Below are positions 15,418 through 18,059 of a stretch of 18,059 nt of DNA, piece after piece. How positions within the stretch are numbered: the stretch's first letter is position 1; every line of letters starts with the position of its first letter. The notes under the pieces were generated by a model that saw only the letters and a list, made by a program, of their open reading frames with translations, was not told the DNA's origin and searched no databases. The stretch comes from Acholeplasmatales bacterium. GTDB taxonomy: Bacteria > Bacillota_I > Bacilli_A > Acholeplasmatales > Anaeroplasmataceae. Both the position numbers and the translations under genes were made by a program. The DNA lies in the NCBI GenBank assembly GCA_016288675.1, contig JAEELC010000020.1:1-18059 (forward strand), in the 5' to 3' direction.

Positions 15418-16504
15418 TATTGGAATTATCGGTGGTGGTCAATTGGGGGAAATGATGTGCATAGAAGCACATAAGCTAGGCTATACTGTTGCGGTATTAG
15501 ATCCAAATCCGAAATGCAGTTGTTCATATGTATGCGACAAATTAATTGTAGGTGAATTTGATGATTTGGTAAAACTCAACGAATTAGGAAAATGTTGCAA
15601 TGTATTATCATATGAATTTGAAAATGTAAAAGGTGAAATCCTTGAGGAATTAAATGATAAATATAATATACCACAAGGAATATGCCCACTTTTTGATAGT
15701 CAAGATAGACTTAGAGAGAAGATGAACGCGACAAGATATGGACTGCCTACAGTAAGATATTTTGATTGTAGTTCTTTACTTGATTTAAAGAATGCTATAT
15801 CAGCTTTGGGTTATCCATGCATATATAAAACACGTAGAGAAGGATATGATGGTCACGGACAGGTAGTATTACATAGTGTAATTGATATTGATAAAGTAAA
15901 ACCATATTTAGAACATAATTTAGGTATAGTAGAAGAAAAGCTTGAATTTGATTATGAATGCTCAATTATTCTTATTAGATCAAAAGAAAATATTATTAGT
16001 TTTCCTATCGGATTAAACATTCATAAAGATAATATTTTAGATATTACTGCTGTACCTAATCCTTACTTGAGTAAAGAAATGGAAGATAGAATAATTGAAG
16101 CTAGCAAAGAATTTATGATTCAAGCTAATTATTACGGAATTCTAACTATTGAATATTTTGTTAAAGGTGATAAGTTCTACTTTAATGAAATGGCTCCACG
16201 TCCTCATAATAGTGGTCATTACACTATTGAAGGATGTACTACAAATCAATTTAAAGAACTTGATAAATTTTTATTATCTCTTCCTTTAGAGAAACCTAAA
16301 TTAATTAGTGCTACTTGCATGAAAAATATATTAGGAAGAGATTTAGTAAATCTAGAGAAACTTAAAAACATAAAAAATAGTAATTATCATGATTATCAAA
16401 AGGATCAAGTTAAGCCTTTAAGAAAATTAGGACATATTACATATACAAATACAACACTAGATTTATTAAGAACAGAATTTAAGAAACAAAACATTGGGGA
16501 ATAA
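15407..16504 (+). CDS. purK: N5-carboxyaminoimidazole ribonucleotide synthetase PurK
   Basis: PurK is an ATP-grasp enzyme that carboxylates AIR with bicarbonate and ATP to N5-CAIR, the substrate of PurE. The 365-residue protein has GGGQLGEMM at 9-17, the glycine-rich ATP loop [13 protein letters not shown] (142-154) and the metal/ATP motif [18 protein letters not shown] (260-277). The start is GTG 15407 inside the end of purE, with AAGGAAG (15391-15397) as ribosome site. The overlap implies coupled synthesis of the two partner enzymes. Confidence 0.97.
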   Translation: MNFDIGIIGGGQLGEMMCIEAHKLGYTVAVLDPNPKCSCSYVCDKLIVGEFDDLVKLNELGKCCNVLSYEFENVKGEILEELNDKYNIPQGICPLFDSQDRLREKMNATRYGLPTVRYFDCSSLLDLKNAISALGYPCIYKTRREGYDGHGQVVLHSVIDIDKVKPYLEHNLGIVEEKLEFDYECSIILIRSKENIISFPIGLNIHKDNILDITAVPNPYLSKEMEDRIIEASKEFMIQANYYGILTIEYFVKGDKFYFNEMAPRPHNSGHYTIEGCTTNQFKELDKFLLSLPLEKPKLISATCMKNILGRDLVNLEKLKNIKNSNYHDYQKDQVKPLRKLGHITYTNTTLDLLRTEFKKQNIGE

Positions 16505-16506
16505 AA

Positions 16507-18059
16507 ATGAAAAAACGTATTTTTGTTGAAAAAAAGGAAGGCTTCAGAGTTGAAGCTTCATCGCTTTTACAAGATTTAAACTTAAATCTTGGCTTAAATA
16601 TGAAGAGTCTTAGACTCATTAATATTTATGATATTTTTAATATCGATAATCAATTACTCGAAGAATCTTTATATAAGGTTTTTGGAGAAGTTGTAACCGA
16701 TAAGGTTTTTGATGATATTGACCTTAAAAAGAAAAAATATCTAGCAGTAGAATATTTACCAGGTCAATATGATCAAAGAGCTAGTCAAGCAGAGGCTTGT
16801 TTAAAGCTTATTAATCCTAAGACTAGAGCGCATGTTAAATCTGCTACACTTTTAATTTTTGATGAGGATTTAAAGCATAGTGATTTGAATAGAATTAGTG
16901 AATATTACATTAATAAGGTTGAATCAAGAGTTAAAAATTTAAAGAGACTTAGAGATATCAATAAGGCACATGTTGAAGATGTCATAATCCTAAATGGATT
17001 TAGAAACTTAAATGATAATGAATTAGATTCATATATTGAAACATATGGCCTAGCGATGAATAAGGATGATTTAAGAACTGTTGTTGAATATTTTAAGAAT
17101 GAAAATAGAGATCCTTTTATAACTGAACTTAAGATATTAGATACATACTGGTCAGATCATTGTAGACATACAACATTTAATACAAAATTAGAAGAAATAA
17201 CAATCGATGAATCATTTATTTCTCGAGAAATTAAGGAAGCATATGATTTATATTTACATATGCGTAAAGAGCTAAATAGAGAAAATAAGAATATTTGTTT
17301 AATGGATATGGCGACTATTGCTGCTCGTTATATGAAGAAGAACGGCTTACTTGATGATTTAGAAGTAAGTGAAGAAAATAATGCTTGTTCAATTTATGTA
17401 AATGTAAAAGTTGGTAGTAAGGAAGAAAAGTGGTTGCTTGAATTTAAAAACGAAACACATAACCATCCTACTGAAATTGAACCATTTGGTGGTGCTTCAA
17501 CATGCTTAGGCGGAGCTATTCGTGATCCATTGTCAGGTAGAGCTTATGTTTACCAAGCTATGCGTGTTACAGGTGCTGGTAATATATACGAAGCAGTAAG
17601 TGATACTATTCCTGGAAAATTACCACAACGTGTAATTTCAACTAAGGCAGCACAAGGTTATTCAAGCTATGGTAATCAAATTGGATTAGCTACAACTCAT
17701 GTTAAAGAAATATATCATGATGGCTATAAAGCCAAACGTTTAGAAGTTGGCGCTGTTGTCGGTGCTGTTAAAGCTAGTGATGTTGTAAGAGAATCTCCTG
17801 TACCTGGTGATGTAGTTTTAATGCTAGGTGGTAGAACGGGTAGAGATGGTATTGGAGGAGCTACAGGTTCTTCTAAGAAGCATAATATTCATTCTATTGA
17901 AACTTGTTCAAGTGAGGTTCAAAAAGGAAATGCGCCTGAAGAACGTAAAATTGAACATTTATTCCGCAGAGAGGAAGTATGTAAGCTTATAAAAAAGAGT
18001 AATGACTTTGGTGCTGGTGGTGTAAGTGTTGCAATTGGAGAGCTTGCAAAAGGATTAAC
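16507..18059 (+). CDS. purL: Phosphoribosylformylglycinamidine synthase PurL (5' part; cut by window end)
   Basis: The frame opens at ATG 16507, two bases after purK, with GGGGA (16496-16500) as ribosome site. It runs open for 517 codons to the window end. PurL converts FGAR to FGAM using glutamine and ATP. YWSDHCRHTTF (about residues 214-224), ETHNHPTEIEPFGGAST (about 317-333) and GGRTGRDGIGGATGSS (about 442-457) identify the family. An N-terminal PurS-like region of roughly 150 residues precedes the first catalytic motif, so this is the long single-chain form seen in Clostridia and relatives, rather than the separate PurS/PurQ/PurL set of Bacillus. The glutaminase domain would lie beyond the window. 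It shares the riboswitch-controlled transcript with purE and purK. Confidence 0.96.
   Translation, partial: MKKRIFVEKKEGFRVEASSLLQDLNLNLGLNMKSLRLINIYDIFNIDNQLLEESLYKVFGEVVTDKVFDDIDLKKKKYLAVEYLPGQYDQRASQAEACLKLINPKTRAHVKSATLLIFDEDLKHSDLNRISEYYINKVESRVKNLKRLRDINKAHVEDVIILNGFRNLNDNELDSYIETYGLAMNKDDLRTVVEYFKNENRDPFITELKILDTYWSDHCRHTTFNTKLEEITIDESFISREIKEAYDLYLHMRKELNRENKNICLMDMATIAARYMKKNGLLDDLEVSEENNACSIYVNVKVGSKEEKWLLEFKNETHNHPTEIEPFGGASTCLGGAIRDPLSGRAYVYQAMRVTGAGNIYEAVSDTIPGKLPQRVISTKAAQGYSSYGNQIGLATTHVKEIYHDGYKAKRLEVGAVVGAVKASDVVRESPVPGDVVLMLGGRTGRDGIGGATGSSKKHNIHSIETCSSEVQKGNAPEERKIEHLFRREEVCKLIKKSNDFGAGGVSVAIGELAKGL

Noticed and set aside
1..18059. Mobile elements, CRISPR, defence or toxin-antitoxin systems
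   Set aside because: I found no transposase, integrase, repeat-spacer pattern, or abrupt change in base or codon use. The genes are ordinary core metabolism.

Overview
The window reads as chromosomal core-metabolism DNA from a very AT-rich, low-GC Firmicutes-type bacterium, most likely an uncultured gut lineage of Erysipelotrichia or related Bacilli. This placement is an inference from codon use, gene families, strong Shine-Dalgarno sites and gene neighbourhoods (cdaA, a yutD/yutI/yuiD-like group, xfp). The genetic code looks standard: tryptophans are TGG, and purE ends in TGA just inside purK, which argues against the Mycoplasma code. I see no phage, transposon, CRISPR array, tRNA or rRNA.

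Layout. (1) 1-690, minus strand: the 5' part of hflX, divergent from everything else. (2) 821-7603, plus strand: a tightly packed run with no terminator until after pgi, probably one transcript. It encodes the c-di-AMP cyclase CdaA, a 63-residue membrane protein, a membrane PAS/degenerate-GGDEF protein, 5-formyl-THF cyclo-ligase, IspD, IspF, a YutD-like protein, a NifU-type Fe-S scaffold, a DUF212 membrane protein and glucose-6-phosphate isomerase. (3) 7780-11011: a promoter with a cre-like site, an unrecognised 225-residue protein and phosphoketolase Xfp, closed by a terminator. (4) 11147-13092: a single-gene unit for a DUF885-type metallopeptidase lipoprotein. (5) 13129-14565: a single-gene unit for a family 2 glycosyltransferase, with a consensus promoter and an inverted-repeat operator candidate. 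(6) 14566-18059: a regulated purine operon with a LacI-type palindrome, an extended -10 promoter, a guanine-class purine riboswitch, a long leader and a terminator, then purE, purK and purL (cut by the window end).

How the genes fit together. Pgi and Xfp sit on either side of a regulatory gap and both act on fructose-6-phosphate, so this stretch concerns how hexose phosphate enters glycolysis or the phosphoketolase shunt. IspD and IspF are two consecutive-pathway enzymes for isoprenoid precursors. PurE, PurK and PurL make early purine intermediates and are controlled by the end product through the riboswitch. The least conventional part is the start of the long operon. The usual cdaA partners (cdaR, glmM) are absent. 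In their place are a small membrane protein and a GdpP-like sensor that lacks both a catalytic GGDEF site and a DHH phosphodiesterase domain.
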